DNA of 64,000 nt from Dioszegia crocea (Eukaryota; Basidiomycota; Tremellomycetes; Tremellales; Bulleribasidiaceae). Below are positions 21,747-35,706 of the stretch, in pieces. Made by a program: the position numbers and the translations under genes. Position 1 is the stretch's first letter, and each line of letters opens with the position of its first letter. The stretch is taken from positions 1,279,082 to 1,343,081 of the forward strand of contig BCKK01000001.1 in NCBI GenBank assembly GCA_001600615.1, read 5' to 3'. The notes below the pieces were generated by a model. That model had not been told where the DNA came from, did not search any database, and saw only the letters and a list, made by a program, of their open reading frames with translations.

Positions 21747-24164
21747 ATGCCAGCATATCAGACCTGCGACGTGTGCAGAAAACGGAAGGTAGGCTCTTAT
21801 TCCTCCGGCGCGGTCCGCTTGTTGACACAACAGACGAAATGCCTTCCTCCCCCAGATGACAATGAGAAGCACGACAAGAAAGCGCCATGTGTCAACTGTG
21901 CTCGCCTGGGAATAACCTGCACTTACGAGCATGTCTACCGCAGACCTGGTCGGCCCACATCGTACGTTTTCCTCAAAGCCAACGTTAAATTGCAGGTTTG
22001 CTCGGAAGTCCCTCTCGGACGAATCACGAGAACGGTCCTCATCCCCTACCACCTCATATTCTCGACCACCTAACGGAAGTCATCAGTTCCAAGGGCAATT
22101 CGACAACTCGGTGAAGAATGGGCCGAATCCCCAAGCGGGACCTTCAGTGTCCTTTGCCAACCACTATCCTCGAGTGTCTATTTCTGTACACAATGACAAT
22201 CCCTCACCTATCCAAGCGGGACAATCCTCCCATCTAGACCGCACGACATCTCACGGCTCCATACCTACCGCAATCTCGCCCACAAACATCTTCCACCCTC
22301 CACCCGTGCCGATGAATCGCAATCTCCACCCTGAACACGCCCAGTTCGCCTCACCCGGCCCCCTGGACCCGCTATTCTTGCTCTCGAACGCATCCCCACA
22401 AAGAGGCTTAGAGGAAAGCTTCAACTTTTCAGAATGGTCCGAGCATGATCTCGTGACCGACTGGCCGACGACCAGCAGTGGCAAAGTCGCGTCAGTCGGT
22501 GTAATGCCTGTGGCTGAGCCGTCCAATGGCGTGAGGCAGAGTACTTCCATATCGGCGGGTCCTTCGACTTCAGTTCCTTCCACCACACCCATGACTCAAC
22601 CACCGGGTGCTACCGATAAGCGATTCCTACATCAGCCGCTTCCCGCTGGTAGCGCAGATATCCAGCTAGAGGACGTTGCCCCTTGGCATACCATCTCATT
22701 CTTCATCACCCTATATCTAGGCTACTCGCATTCTCTCTTCCCCCTCGTTCATCGGCCGAGCTTCAGTCAGAGTTTAGCGATGAGGAGAGACAAGATGGAT
22801 CGGGATTTCAGGGCACTGGTACTGGGAATTGGTGAGCTTGAAAACGAAACGCAGCTGATGTCAGTTGCCTACACTATCGGACAATCGCCTCTCGGCCGCA
22901 TGACTTCGGATTACAATCGCGCCGAGCTTGCCTCCTTACAACACAGGTCGCATCGGGCAAGTATGATGCTGCTTGACCGCAGCTATCGGAGTCCGAATGT
23001 GATGCACGTGGGGACTTTGACAGCGTACGTGCTTCAAGAGGTGTTCGTGCTAACCTGCAGGGGCTACTTTTACTGTCAATCGGTCGGGAAGACCACTCGA
23101 GCTTTGACGCTACTCGCTGAAGCGTGTCAACTCATGCACCTGCTGCGGATGCACGACGACGACGCAACCGCCGCTCTGGGTCTTGATTGTGTGGATGTTC
23201 AGATTCGCCGGCGGATATGGTGGCATATACACGCTGTTGATATGTGAGTTGATTGATTTGCTCACACTGACATTAGAACCGAAGCCTCGGCAGGAAACAA
23301 GATCCAGCTTAACTCCTTCGAGGGTCGTCCAACCCTACCTCTCGAGGTCGACGACGAGTTTCTCACTTCCCAAGGCTCTTTCCCGCAGCCCGGCACCCAG
23401 ACATCCTACATGGTGGGCTTTGTGGCGTGTATCCGACAATTCCCTCTACTCGCAGAACCTATTACTCGACTGCGGACGCTCCAATATCGGCGTCGACAAG
23501 GCATCCAACCGAGCTTTGAGGAGATTGAAAATGAGACTCGGTGGATCAGGGTGGCTCTCTTGGATCTGGATGCGATCATGCAGGGTCTACCGGATATTTT
23601 GAAACTTGGCTGGACGTTTGACGAGGCGATGGACGAGGTGCGTTTGGCAGTTATGGGGATGCAGAGGGCCAATTTGGCTATCACGGCGGTGTCGATTCGG
23701 TTTGCTCTGGTGAGTGCTGTCAAGTGGCGATTGAGCAGAATCTGACTTGGCAGGCGGACTACAAGGCGGAGTTGGTCCAGTCAGGAACGATATCCCTGGA
23801 TGCGGAGCGCGCCATCATGGGCAGAGAAGCATACGAGACGCTATCTTGCATTGGGTTGGACGACCTCGCCGCTAATGGCGAGAGCATGGTGAGTAGCCTT
23901 CTCGGTATGTCGGCCAGAGTGCTGACGTGGTCCAGCGGGGCAAAATCTTCCGGATACTTCTCAGTCTGCTCAAATGTAATGGCGAGTCCCAAGATTGGTT
24001 CAACACCTTGCAAGATTGGTGGTCATTGGTACGTTCCAACGTGGGACTCGCTAATGTTTCAGTTCAGTAGAGTACAGTTCGTTCAGCTGATGGCGCCAAA
24101 TGTGGACTCGCGATTACCCAGCCGGGCAAACAGTCCAGAACCAGTAGCAGGTCCGACGGGTTGA
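21747..24164 (+). CDS. Zn2Cys6 transcription regulator TF1 with fungal-specific middle domain
   Basis: A multi-exon gene from ATG 21747 to TGA 24162-24164, about 720 residues. The binuclear zinc cluster is built by splicing: CDVCRKRK, then TKC, CVNC, and C before TYEH, giving Cx2Cx6Cx15Cx2Cx6C. A Ser/Pro-rich linker of about 200 residues leads to the fungal_trans domain: APWHTISFFITLYLGYSHSL, FPLVHRPSFSQSLAMRRDKM, then SVGKTTRALTLLAEACQLMH and VQIRRRIWWHIHAVD. The end has WSLFSRVQFVQLMAP. It shares sequence and several intron positions with TF2 (55732-58243). It probably regulates a metabolic pathway; nearby genes suggest sugar use, but the target is not known. Confidence 0.82.
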
Positions 24165-24200
24165 TGAGGGCGGAACAATACTTCTAGTCCATATCTGTGA

Positions 24201-25495
24201 TTATCTATCCCATTCCGTGACGCTCATATCGCGCAGAAAGTATGGTGCCTCATATGTCCACCTCTGACCAATGTCCACCCTCTCCGGCTCCACCTTCATC
24301 GCTGCAATGACTTCTCGGTACCGTCTTAACTTGTCCCAACCAGGGCCCCTTTGCTTCACTTCCGCTCCTTCGTCCGCCTTGAGGAAGTTCCAAACCTGTA
24401 TGACCATCTCCATACCCTCATGTCCTAGCATGTATAACGCATCCTCCCAAAGTCCCTGCCTCCACCGAAGATCCCCCTCCTTCTCTCGCCAGACGTATTT
24501 GGTTGGAGTTGTAAAATCCCCTCCGCACAGCTCACGCACTTTTGACGTCACTCGTGCCCAGAGGATGCTCGAGGTGAAGAGGTGCAACAACACCGCTTGA
24601 AACTCTCGATCCTTATCAGGGGGTACATACCCGCCAACATCCCTTTGGACCGCTCGGTATGGGTGGATTGTACGAGTGTGACCTGTGACTGGGTGTACGA
24701 GCTTCTGCGGGGGCGTGATGATCTCCCCATCTCGATATGGTCGTGAGCAGTCGACGTTGAGGCCGCGGTGAATACCGTCAGTGCCTTCTGTCGCTGCTGG
24801 AGGAGTGTGCCAGTCGGGAAGAATGTATTTGACGAATTCGAGGCGGGTCGGGATAGATGCGTGAGGGGGAATCACCTTCTAAGTCAGCTGTGCTCTGGTC
24901 CTAGACTCACAGAAGGGTTCCCTACATATGCCTCCTCTATCCACTCAGCATAGGCATCCCCAAACAGTTCTCCGTAGATGATCATCCTGAACAAAGTCTC
25001 GTATGGCTCTGCTTCTAATGTTGCTGCGTCTTCTGCCCCTCCATCCCAGAAGTCGGGCACCTCGTACCACTGCTTGCCAACGCACTTGTCAAGCAGATCA
25101 GAAAGCGGATTAACGACTCGCATCCGCCATTCCCAGAGCTTCCGCACTGTTGATAAACTCCATTTTGCCTCGATCGCCACGGCGGGAACGGAGATGGCTA
25201 GATCTAGCACAGCTTCCTCGCCGGACCAGAAGGAGTGGACAAGTCGACGTAGATTGTCGGTTGATCTACTAGCCCAAGCTGAGAGTGGACGAGCGAGGGC
25301 GGAGAGGAGGAATAGGGGGTCTGGCCGGAAGAATGTGAGTCGGGATTGATGGCACAGCAGAAGGAGAGTGTGAGGGGTAGAGAAGTCCCGGACGATGTCT
25401 CGAGTCGTCCGGTCTGTCGAAGTCAGAGCTAGGTAGTCTTCGATGTCGTATAGGTAGGGTGGCAGCAGATGGAGAATCTCCGTGATGTTGACCAT
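24201..25495 (-). CDS. F-box-like protein of unknown function
   Basis: Two exons on the minus strand: 25495-24911 and 24878-24201, split by a 32-nt intron, giving 420 residues. The N-terminus (MVNITEILHLLPPYLYDIED, then YLALTSTDRTTRD) has the shape of a fungal F-box: a Leu/Pro start followed by a Ser/Thr-Asp-Arg helix. The rest is rich in Trp, Tyr and acidic residues, including ETLFRMIIYGELFGDAY and HEGMEMVIQVWNFLKA. Similar uncharacterised proteins are common in fungi. A longer frame upstream begins with TTG, not ATG, so 25495 is the first usable start. The role is unknown; if it is an F-box it would recruit a substrate to an SCF ubiquitin ligase. Confidence 0.65.
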
Positions 25496-25597
25496 GATGT
25501 GCGAATGATGAAAACTCAAGGCAGAAAACGGCTCTTTTGAACATCAAGCCGGGCGTGCAATATTGGTGCACCGCAATTCTGAGCTTATGTCAACTGG

Positions 25598-28020
25598 CTA
25601 TGGAGTATGTGATCTAATCTCTAGCGAATCTACCAAGCCGTGATCCGTCTCTGTGCCGTCTGATGACCTGGTAATAACCCTGACAGCCTTGTCCAGCCTC
25701 AACTTTGCCACCTTGTCCTCTCCCCAAGATACATGAGCCACATTCTCAGCGCCGACCGCGACTTTCGCGTCCAGCATCTCACTCAGGTTGACCCTGGGCG
25801 CAAACAGAATTGCCTTGCAACCAGGCTCGATGGGTTGTATCCCTGCGACTTCCGACAGGTACTCGTAGACCGGCACACTGCCCCAGGCGTGGCAATCTGA
25901 GCGTTGCCGCACATCGTCCTCCTCCCAGGTAGACAAATTCTGGCCAATCATCCTTCTCCACGGCGCCCACGCATCTTTGTACATCTCCTCGTAGATGCCC
26001 GCTTTAACGAAAGCGCGGAATGCGTAGAACATCATAACGTACGAGCATTTGCCAAGGGTGGTGTCGGGATGGAAAGAGGTGCGAAGGAGTCGGGCCGAGT
26101 CTGCCTTGTCTGCTGCGCCGCAAAGGACAGCGAAGACTTGGACATGTTGAGAGTGTGGGGAAGGGGTATCGGCGGGAACATCTGATGTGGAGTCGGTGAA
26201 GATTTGGAGTTTGGCATCGTAGCAGTGCTTCCGAATGGCAACGAGAAGAGCTTCGGAGCGTTGCTCGTACTCTGCAGCATATTGGGGGCGGCCAACTTGT
26301 TTGACAAGCACCGCAGCATGCTGTAGGGTCCACGCGTACAGCATGCTGAAGTAGGTGTGCCGATTGGACTTCCGGCCGGCAGTGGGTACACCCTTATCGA
26401 GGTGTTCGTCGGTCTCGTCGTACCCGGTGACCCAGTCGACATATTGCCAGACCTCGCTAGGCAGACCACTGACGAGTCCAAGCTCGTCAATGTGCCGGTC
26501 GAAGAATTCAAGGACGCCGTCGATGAGAGGGAGGAGAGGTTTGGTAAACGCGACGTCGCCAAAGTAAAGCATGTGATCGCTGATTTGGAGGACCCAGTAG
26601 AGGGAAAAGCCAGCGATGACTTGCTGGACTTGGGAGGGATAGCGGGACTGAGTCAGACCATAGGGCGTGATGGACCCAGCGAACGATGTTATGGTCTGAC
26701 GGACGAGACGATCGTCCCCGGACAGGAGGTAGTGGAAGAGGCCTACTGAGCGACTGTCTCCGGAATAACTGAAGTCAGCTCTGGGACAGGCTCAGACTTA
26801 CGATAGCTGCTCATAGAAGGGACAGTCAGAATACGCATCGAACATGCAATTTCGCATGGTCCGAATGGAGATCTCAAAAATCTTTCCGCCGTAGTCATCC
26901 TGCTCCGACCAGCTCGCCTTAACCTCCAGGGGGTAATTTGTTTGGGTGGCTTGGAGAGAGACGAGATCGACGTCTGCCGAGCCAGGAGTGAGCTCGACGC
27001 GCAAGAGGCGGAAAGTTCTGAACCAGAACGGCTCGTAGGTGGTCTCGCCGGCGCTGAGATTAAGGGTGATTTCGTCATGAGGGCCCAGGAGTAGCCCCGT
27101 TGGGTCGGTCCGATCCGCCTTGGTCCGTAACCAGGGATAACGCCTTGGTTCCAGCTCGTAAGCTTCAGAGTATGTGACTTTGAGGTGGATCTGAGTAGGT
27201 TCAGACGCTCGGAAAGTCCATTTGGTGAATGCGGTGGAATGGCAGTCCGCTTGAATGTCGAGCGTATGTGAGGTTTCGGTAGGGAGTGTGAGGGGTTGCG
27301 AGGTAGTTAGAAGACTATTCCAGCTGTCTTTGGGAATTGAAGAGTTCAGGGAATGGATGGAACTGACGCCGACGACCGTCTGTTCTGGAAGGGGGATTTC
27401 GCGAGCATGCAAACGCCATGGCGGTAGTTCACCGTTGACCAGGCGCAGATTGTACGCCATGACCTCTGCCTTCTCGACGTGCTGAGAATGTATTCTTTCG
27501 TTGATCTTCCATCAGCCATACCCAAGCACTGACTCACGTGGAGAAACACATCATCGTCCAGACCCATCGGATACATCGTCCCATAATCCACCTCTGCTGC
27601 CCAGTCTAGCTTTCCGGTGCTGATGTCCTCCGCCCCGACCACTCCCGCTAATGTCAATCCCGGGAATCCAGTCCGCACAAACGGCATTGCTGCGCGCGTT
27701 GCGAAAAAGTACCGCATGACAATGAATACGATGGTGTTGTCGCCTTGGGCAAGGAACGGCGCCAGGTCTATGGTATCATAGAGCCATCGCTCGGGGCTGG
27801 ACCTTGAAGGCCCAACAGATACTCGAGAACCATTGACGATGAGCTTATACCGAGTGTCGGCGGTGCAGTGGACGATGGCCGAGTGGGGAATGTCTTTCAG
27901 GTGGAAATTTCGGGTGAAGGTGACCAAACGGCCTGCGGTGTTCTCGCGTGAGCTATCCACCCAATTCTTCACCCATATCCAATTGCGATGAAGGGTGTCG
28001 ACCTGGGCTTGCTCTGTCAT
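25598..28020 (-). CDS. Glycoside hydrolase family 78, alpha-L-rhamnosidase-like
   Basis: A three-exon gene on the minus strand, about 770 residues, start 28020. The N-terminal half holds beta-sandwich modules (FTRNFHLKDIPHSAIVHCTA, YKLIVNGSRVSVGP, RTFRLLRVELTPGSADVD). The GH78-type catalytic barrel follows with DAYSDCPFYEQLSYSGDSRS (family motif: acidic residues near a Cys-Pro), then VWQYVDWVTGYD and SDCHAWGSVPVYEYLSEVAG. The enzyme would release terminal alpha-L-rhamnose from pectin side chains, saponins or flavonoid glycosides. No signal peptide is visible (MTEQAQVDTLHRNW), so it may act inside the cell on imported glycosides. This fits with the sugar transporter sharing its promoter. Substrate specificity is inferred. 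Confidence 0.78.
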
Positions 28021-28405
28021 GGTGGGCAGCGTGAATGAAGGGATTGTTGATGGTCGAGCGTTTCTCTAACATATTGTGGGATATAGTGCCTTCGCAAGAT
28101 CATCCTACCGAAATATCGGAAGGCTTCCGAACGGAGCTTCCGCCAAAAAAGGGGAGTAACAGGGGATATAGACGGATATACTGTACATCCCGCTGAGCGG
28201 CAAACGCCGCCTGTCTGCCGAAGTCAAAGGCCGACGGATATAAGAGCGAGCCGAAAGGATGTAGCCCGGATGTGAACCAACTTGGCGAGGGTCCGTTACA
28301 ATGTTGCACCGTGTGATCGTCTGTGATCGTCCGGCGCTAATATATATAGAGGACCCCAATGGCCCCACAGTCTCCTCAAGCTACCACTACTTACCTCTAC
28401 TCACC
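28021..28405. promoter_or_regulatory. Bidirectional promoter of rhamnosidase and MFS transporter genes
   Basis: A 385-bp region between divergent start codons. It contains a strong TATA box (TAATATATATAGA, from 28339) about 60 bp before the transporter ATG. Closely spaced palindromic CGG elements lie at 28117-28129 (CGG-N7-CCG), 28132-28142 (CGG-N5-CCG) and 28197-28210 (GCGGC-N4-GCCGC), with an everted CCG-N6-CGG overlapping the first (28108-28119). Such repeats are typical targets of Zn2Cys6 dimers. Confidence 0.6.
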
Positions 28406-30482
28406 ATGTCAGTCGAGATCAAAGCCATCGCCCCGACCGAACAACATCACGAGCTTGCCCGTGCAGGGTCGAAGGAATCCATCCAGAAGATTGAAGACGC
28501 CTCCGAGCCCTATGTCGTCTCAGCATTCTCTGGTCTGACCCGTAAGGAGACCATTCAGAAGTACTGGAAGGTGAGTCAGGCGACGTGATCTCTGGTAGAA
28601 TTACGCTTAACCTACAGGCCGTAATGTTTTGTCTTTTCGCCTCTGTCGCCGCTGCGATGGATGGATTCCAGACCAAGATCCCAGGCAGTATCATCGCCAA
28701 CAGAGGCTTCATCAACCAGTTCGGTACGTTGTTTTCTTAGTCATGGTCACACAGCTGAGGTTCCAGGTACCATTACCGACTCTGCTGGACTCATCGCTCT
28801 GGACCCGTTGAATGTTGCGGCTTGGGGAGGNATTTTCCAAGCAGGTGTCATATCCGGCAACCTGTACGGTGGCTTTCTATCAGATTTGATAGGTAGAAAG
28901 TGGATCTTGGCCTGGCTCACCGTCCTCTTATCTATCGTGAGTGATACTTCCGAGTAAAGCTGATATCAGGGTGTTGCTATCGAATGTGTCGCGCATGATT
29001 GGAAAATTTGGGCTGTCGCAAAAATCTTCACTGGGATGGGTAACGGACTCGTTCAGACACAATGTGTCATCTACGTTGCCGAGGTCGCTCCCATCACCCT
29101 TCGCGGCGCGCTTCTTGCCTCTTACGCCCTGTTCTACCAGCTTGGTGGTCTGATGGGAGCCATCGGTCTTCAGGTTCTTGCTACTGTGAGTCTTTGTCCT
29201 GGACATCGCCAATCTTACTGATTTTCAGTCCGCCGAAAGCCTTGACTTCCGTCGAGTGGTCTACTCTCAATGGGTGTTCACCGGCCTGTTCGTACTGGCT
29301 TGGCCCTTCATGCCAGAGACGGCTTGGTTCCACGCTCGCAAAGACAACCACGAGAAGGCCAAGGAGTCGCTGAAGAAGCTCTATGGCAAGAACTTTGATG
29401 CTGAGCATGAGTGTAAGTCAAAGTCTAGACTTCGCTGATTGTCAGACCGTATCATGTCCATGCAGCTACAAGAGGAGAGGCGCATTGCAGCCCTGGCTGG
29501 CGAGACCAACTTCACCGAAATTTTCAGGGGCTCCAACTTGGTGAGTGTTTCAGAGATATCAATGCTGACAAGCAGCGACGCTTCTTCATCTCGGCTTCTA
29601 TCCCTCTCTTTGCTCAGCTTTCCGGTAACTCTCTAGTCAACGGGTACACCTCTTGTAAGTCCCTGCTCTCGCCCATATGGTACTCAGCTGACGCACAGAC
29701 TTCTTCCAGCTTGCTGGTATGGCTAACCCTTTCCTGGGATCGATGATTGTATCGTGAGTCTCATATCCGATCGTGCTGACTTCAGTCTCATCGGTCTGCT
29801 CGGTGTCTTTGGCGCGTTCCTCACTTCCGACTTGTTCGGGCGTCGACCTCTGGCACTTGGCGCTGGAGTGACGCTCTCGACCTCGCTCTTCATTATCGCC
29901 ATCATGTCCGTCATTCCCGACACCACTGCAAGGTCGACAGTTCTCATTTCATTCATGTGCACCTGGGCATTCGGCTACAACTCTGGTATCGCCCCAATCG
30001 GTAAGTCCTTTTCTAGCTTAAACTGCGCAGTTGCTGACTCTTCTCAGGTCCCGCATACCAAGGCGAGACTGCTACGCCACGTCTCCGTGCAAAGACTAAC
30101 AGTTTGTCGTGAGTCTGGCTACTTTGTCTTATATCTCTCGAGAGCTTACGTCTCAGTCAAGCCACCGCCCAGTCGCTCTCGTTAGTCTTCAGCTACTGCG
30201 TCCCCTTGATGCTCGCCAAGTGGAACATCCGCGCTGCCTTCTTCTTCTTCGGTACCTGCTCCATCGCGACATTCGGTCTTTACTTCCTGCTACCAGAAGT
30301 AAGTCTTGAATCTTTCTCACCTGAACGCAGACTGATCTTGTCAGTATAAGAACCGATCTTACCCCGAGTTGGACGAGATGTTCCAGGCCAAAGTCCCGGC
30401 ACGCAAGTTCAAGGCGTACAAGACGACCGCCCAATACGCCGCAGAAGAGGATGCAGCGTTGAGGCGTCGCCGAGAAGCTTGA
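28406..30482 (+). CDS. MFS sugar transporter (alpha-glucoside/maltose permease type)
   Basis: A highly split gene (about eleven introns) from ATG 28406 to TGA 30480-30482, about 530 residues. The cytosolic N-terminus is followed by twelve predicted membrane segments. Sugar-porter signatures are present: GGFLSDLIGRKW after TM2, VAEVAPITLRGALLASYALF, PETAWFHARKDNHEKAKESL in the central loop, DLFGRRPL, and ETATPRLRAKTNSL before TM11. The pattern resembles fungal disaccharide/alpha-glucoside permeases. The single ambiguous base (28831) falls in the third position of a GGN codon, so the residue is Gly whatever the base. The divergent GH78 gene suggests that it imports rhamnosides or released sugar; that is inference. 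Confidence 0.85.
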
Positions 30483-30857
30483 TTGTGGTACATGGGTTGA
30501 TCTTGTGTGTTGGGAAAAGGGCATTAATTGTCGTGTTAGCTGTCTTGTACTATGCATAGGGATGATTCAAATGACTTGCGCCGATCAGAGGTTCTGCGAA
30601 GTGCCTGTGGTGTTCTTTGCTCGGTGCTCTGCGCTATGTATCAGTCAGTCACGCTTGTGGCGCGGACTCTTCCCTACGTCAGCACATCAGCGACAGGGTC
30701 ACAGGCTCAATCAAGAGGCCAAAATACAGTACAGATCACATTTCGAAGATCTGATCATTCACCACCATACAGCCCCTATCAATGTCAGCCAATGTGAGGA
30801 TCGGTCTGGGGATCCCCTTCTGCAGTCAAATCAAAGATGGAAGACTTACGCTCGATT
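30483..30857. other. Intergenic region, convergent gene ends
   Basis: A 375-bp spacer between the transporter stop and the cupin stop. Open frames reach into it but have no recognisable domain. I see no repeat or RNA gene. Confidence 0.3.
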
Positions 30858-31294
30858 TCAGCTTTCCGCTTGCCATCCCTTGACATTCTCCACCGCAGCC
30901 ACTCTTCCTCCCCTGACGATGACCCATTCTACCTCTTCATCTCCATCATTGCACTCCTTGTGCTCCGCCATGGCCGGAATCAAAGCCCAATCTCCCGGTT
31001 TGAGGTCTACCCGCTCTTTTCCATCCGCAAAGATGATGGACCCATGCCCTCGTATGGCATAGATAATGGTATCCTGAGTCGCATGGTGGTGGATATCAGA
31101 TGATGTATGTGGTTTGGCAAGCATGACTATGCCATCAGCGCCTTCTTCGGCCCAGCCTGATATTTCAGAATCAGAGACATACTAGAGGAACAAAGCTGAT
31201 CCGACCGGTCCATGATCGCGTTCTTCCGGCTCATCCCCTCTGTCTGACCTCCCGATTGCTCCATGCTATCTCCAGCAACATGAATGATTGACAT
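30858..31294 (-). CDS. Small cupin-domain protein
   Basis: Two exons on the minus strand, 31294-31183 and 31126-30858, joined over a 56-nt intron with branch-like GCTGAT, giving 126 residues. The single cupin barrel shows DIHHHATQDTIIYAIRGHGS (metal-binding His residues) and DLKPGDWALIPAMAEHKEC, close to a widespread fungal cupin group that begins TEGMxRKxAI and ends with a Gly-Trp block (NVKGWQAES here). Members are metal-binding proteins of unknown or varied function: isomerases, dioxygenases or sugar-binding proteins. It lies between sugar-related genes, so a role in carbohydrate metabolism is possible but unproven. Confidence 0.75.
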
Positions 31295-31668
31295 TATGCT
31301 AGCAGTTGGTCGCAGTTGTCTAGCAGAATAATACGATGTATAAGGTGTTTCGACAACCGTCATCGCAAATAGTCGCAAATGCTGACCCAGGCCGCCAGCC
31401 GCTTCTAACAATAGCCGAAAACAAGTCCCCCGGAACTTGCAGTTGACATTTGAAACGTCGCCCACGGCGTTGCTCCTCTGCTGCATTGCGAGCAAGCTGT
31501 GTTGTCTATGATGGCCGTTCAGTTGCGCAATCACTCAGTACCTCATTGGCAGACACTCTATTGCGTTATAAATCTACCTGTCTAAAAATTCTACATCACT
31601 CTAAATCGCCGAAAGCCCCAAACCCGCTAGACACACCCTGTTCACCTCCCCCGCGTGCGTGCAATTCT
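31295..31668. other. Intergenic region between cupin promoter and asparaginase 3' end
   Basis: A 374-bp region holding the cupin promoter and the 3' flank of the asparaginase gene. No further gene or clear motif was found. Confidence 0.3.
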
Positions 31669-33479
<1,811 letters not shown>

Positions 33480-34144
33480 TTGAGGTTGGTTCCGATGTGG
33501 GGCTTTGTTTATTTGTTGGAGGATAGTGGGATGTATGGCTGGTAGGTATGCGGCGAAGAGGCGAGAGTGGACTACTATATAGCCGAGGTCTGGTGCTGAA
33601 CATCTTGCTCTTATCTCTGACAACAGTCAGGGTGTCGGCAAGATGAACGCCGCGGCGGCCGTCGGGCGATTATTGCGACTCGGGCCTTGCGGTATGGCCG
33701 CTGTGGCGTTGTAGATAGCTGCCTTGAGATCCACATCTTGGAGGGGGACAAGAGATGCCATGTCGGTAAGAGTTGCCGATAAGGTCGACCTCCAATAAGA
33801 CAGAGTTGAGCAATCTCACAATGCGCATGGGTCTGGCTTGGCACTAGGGTTTAAAATCAGGGCTTCGGCAAAATTGTTGTCTCACGTAATAGATGGCGCC
33901 TAATCTTATCTCTTATCTGCCTCCGGTCTGACCATGTTGTTGCCGGGCGTACATAATGCATACATTGGCCAAGGATACAGGCAGACTGGTAGATAGTGGC
34001 TGAGCAAGCAGACAAGAAAGGTGATAGTGAAACACACTGGACCTTGTGCCGGCTCGAAGTTATAGTCAAGATCGTACATATAGGCATGATTGTGAATGTT
34101 ACTGTACTTAAGATTGACCCCGCGATGATAGCCCGCCGCGCCCT
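33480..34144. promoter_or_regulatory. Asparaginase promoter and dehydrogenase 3' flank
   Basis: A 665-bp region. The proximal part has the asparaginase TATA box (33574-33582) and, further up, a CGG-N5-CCG element at 33690-33700 beside a GC-rich palindromic stretch (CGCCGCGGCGGC near 33650). The remainder shows no gene. Confidence 0.4.
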
Positions 34145-35706
34145 TCAATCCTGGATCTGCACCTTGATGGCCCCTTTCGTAGGGTCCGCAGCGATGTGGA
34201 ACGCCTCGACCGCGCTGGACAGTGGGAAGCGGTGTGTGACGAGAGGTTTGAGGTTGATAAGACCACCAGCAATCAAGCGCAGAGCTTTGGGATACTGATG
34301 ATCAGCAATTTTCACGGCAAGAGGTGAAACTCATAAGTATGCCCGGCCAACGGGACGACAGGGGAAGATCGACGCCGTTTGAGGAAGAGAGAGTCTGCCA
34401 CTCACTTGGTTGGCGTAGCGATACTGGAATTGAAGATCGATTTCGTTTGCAGATAAGTATCCGAAAGGGAACTGGGGAATAAGCGACCGACTTCATTTGC
34501 TGAGAAAAAGCGCAAGCGTACCTTCTGTTCTGACGGTCCAACGCCGATCACAAACACCTTTCCACCAAATACGACAGACTACGTGGTCAGCTACTGATCT
34601 CGAGGTCTAGTCCAAGACGCCAATGGCAGCTACCAGGAATTGACCGACTCACATATATCGCAGCTCTGATACTCGACTCAAATCCGGTACAGTCCAACGC
34701 CACCCTGACCTTTCCACCTGACTCTTCCAGCCCCGCCTCTAAACCCAGCCTGGTAATTTCCGCACTAGTCTGCAGCTCATTCCATCCCCGCTCGATCTGC
34801 ACAGTCTTCACAGTTGGCACGAGTGTTTGGGCAAAGGCGAGACGTGAAGGTAGAAGGTCGGTGATGATGATGGGATAGCAACCCGCAGCGTGAGCAGCAA
34901 GCAGAGTGACCAGACCAATGGGCCCAGCTCCACTGGCAGGATCAGCTTCGGCAGTCGAGCATCGAGGGGACATACCATATGACAATTGGATCTCCCAATT
35001 TGATGTCCGCCCTCTCGAGCCCGGCCAGCGCCACCGCCAGCGGCTCACACAGCGAACCCTCCTCGTAAGACACGTTGTCCGGAAGACGGTGAAGCCATTG
35101 TGCGGGATGAGCGTGGAACCGAGTCAATGTTCCGTGATAGGGAGGAGTGGAGAAGAAGACAACATTAGGACCTGATGGTCAGCAGTAGTCATGAAATAAG
35201 ACGCCTAACTCACATGCATTATATCTCCCTGTCCTGCATGGTCCACAGTCTGCCCGTGAGCACGGGACTCCAGCTTCAATGGCCACTCGGTCTCCCACGG
35301 CCCACTTGGTCACACCTGCTCCTAGAGCAATGACCTCGCCAGCTGACTCATGGCCGGCTCCGCATTCGTCGGTCACGATCATAGTAGGGCCGATATGACC
35401 GTGCTTCCAGAAATGTACGTCAGATCTGAGGATCAGTTCAGCGCTCACACATCACACTGACCCGCAAATCCCGGTTGACCTGACATGAAGCAGCACCTCG
35501 CCCTCCCCGACTTCGGGCATAGGCTTGATCACCATATTGACCTCATGTTTAGGGTTGTAAGCACATGCCAAGTTCACATCTTTGTCTTTGAGCTTTGGGT
35601 CAGACGCGTCGAGCAGGCGGAACTCGGGATGCGAGATGACCTTCTGGGGGTTGTAATGGGACTCAAAGTGTGAGAGGGGCACGGCAGGCGAGGTAGCGAT
35701 AGGCAT
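34145..35706 (-). CDS. Zinc-dependent L-arabinitol 4-dehydrogenase / polyol dehydrogenase (MDR family)
   Basis: A multi-exon gene on the minus strand, about 410 residues, with start 35706. An N-terminal extension of about 55 residues comes before the core. Zinc and cofactor sites: [26 protein letters not shown], the four-Cys structural zinc lobe [20 protein letters not shown], and the Rossmann motif [32 protein letters not shown] and [20 protein letters not shown] follow. The blocks [20 protein letters not shown] and [14 protein letters not shown] match fungal L-arabinitol dehydrogenases most closely. The enzyme oxidises L-arabinitol to L-xylulose in the fungal L-arabinose pathway; xylitol or sorbitol dehydrogenase activity is the main alternative. 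A TATA box (TATATAAAG, 35771-35780) lies about 65 bp upstream. Confidence 0.85.

Noticed and set aside
23020..23080. An intron inside TF1 at GTACGTGC
   Set aside because: The frame reads through, and the conserved SVGKTTRAL block keeps the same frame without an intron.
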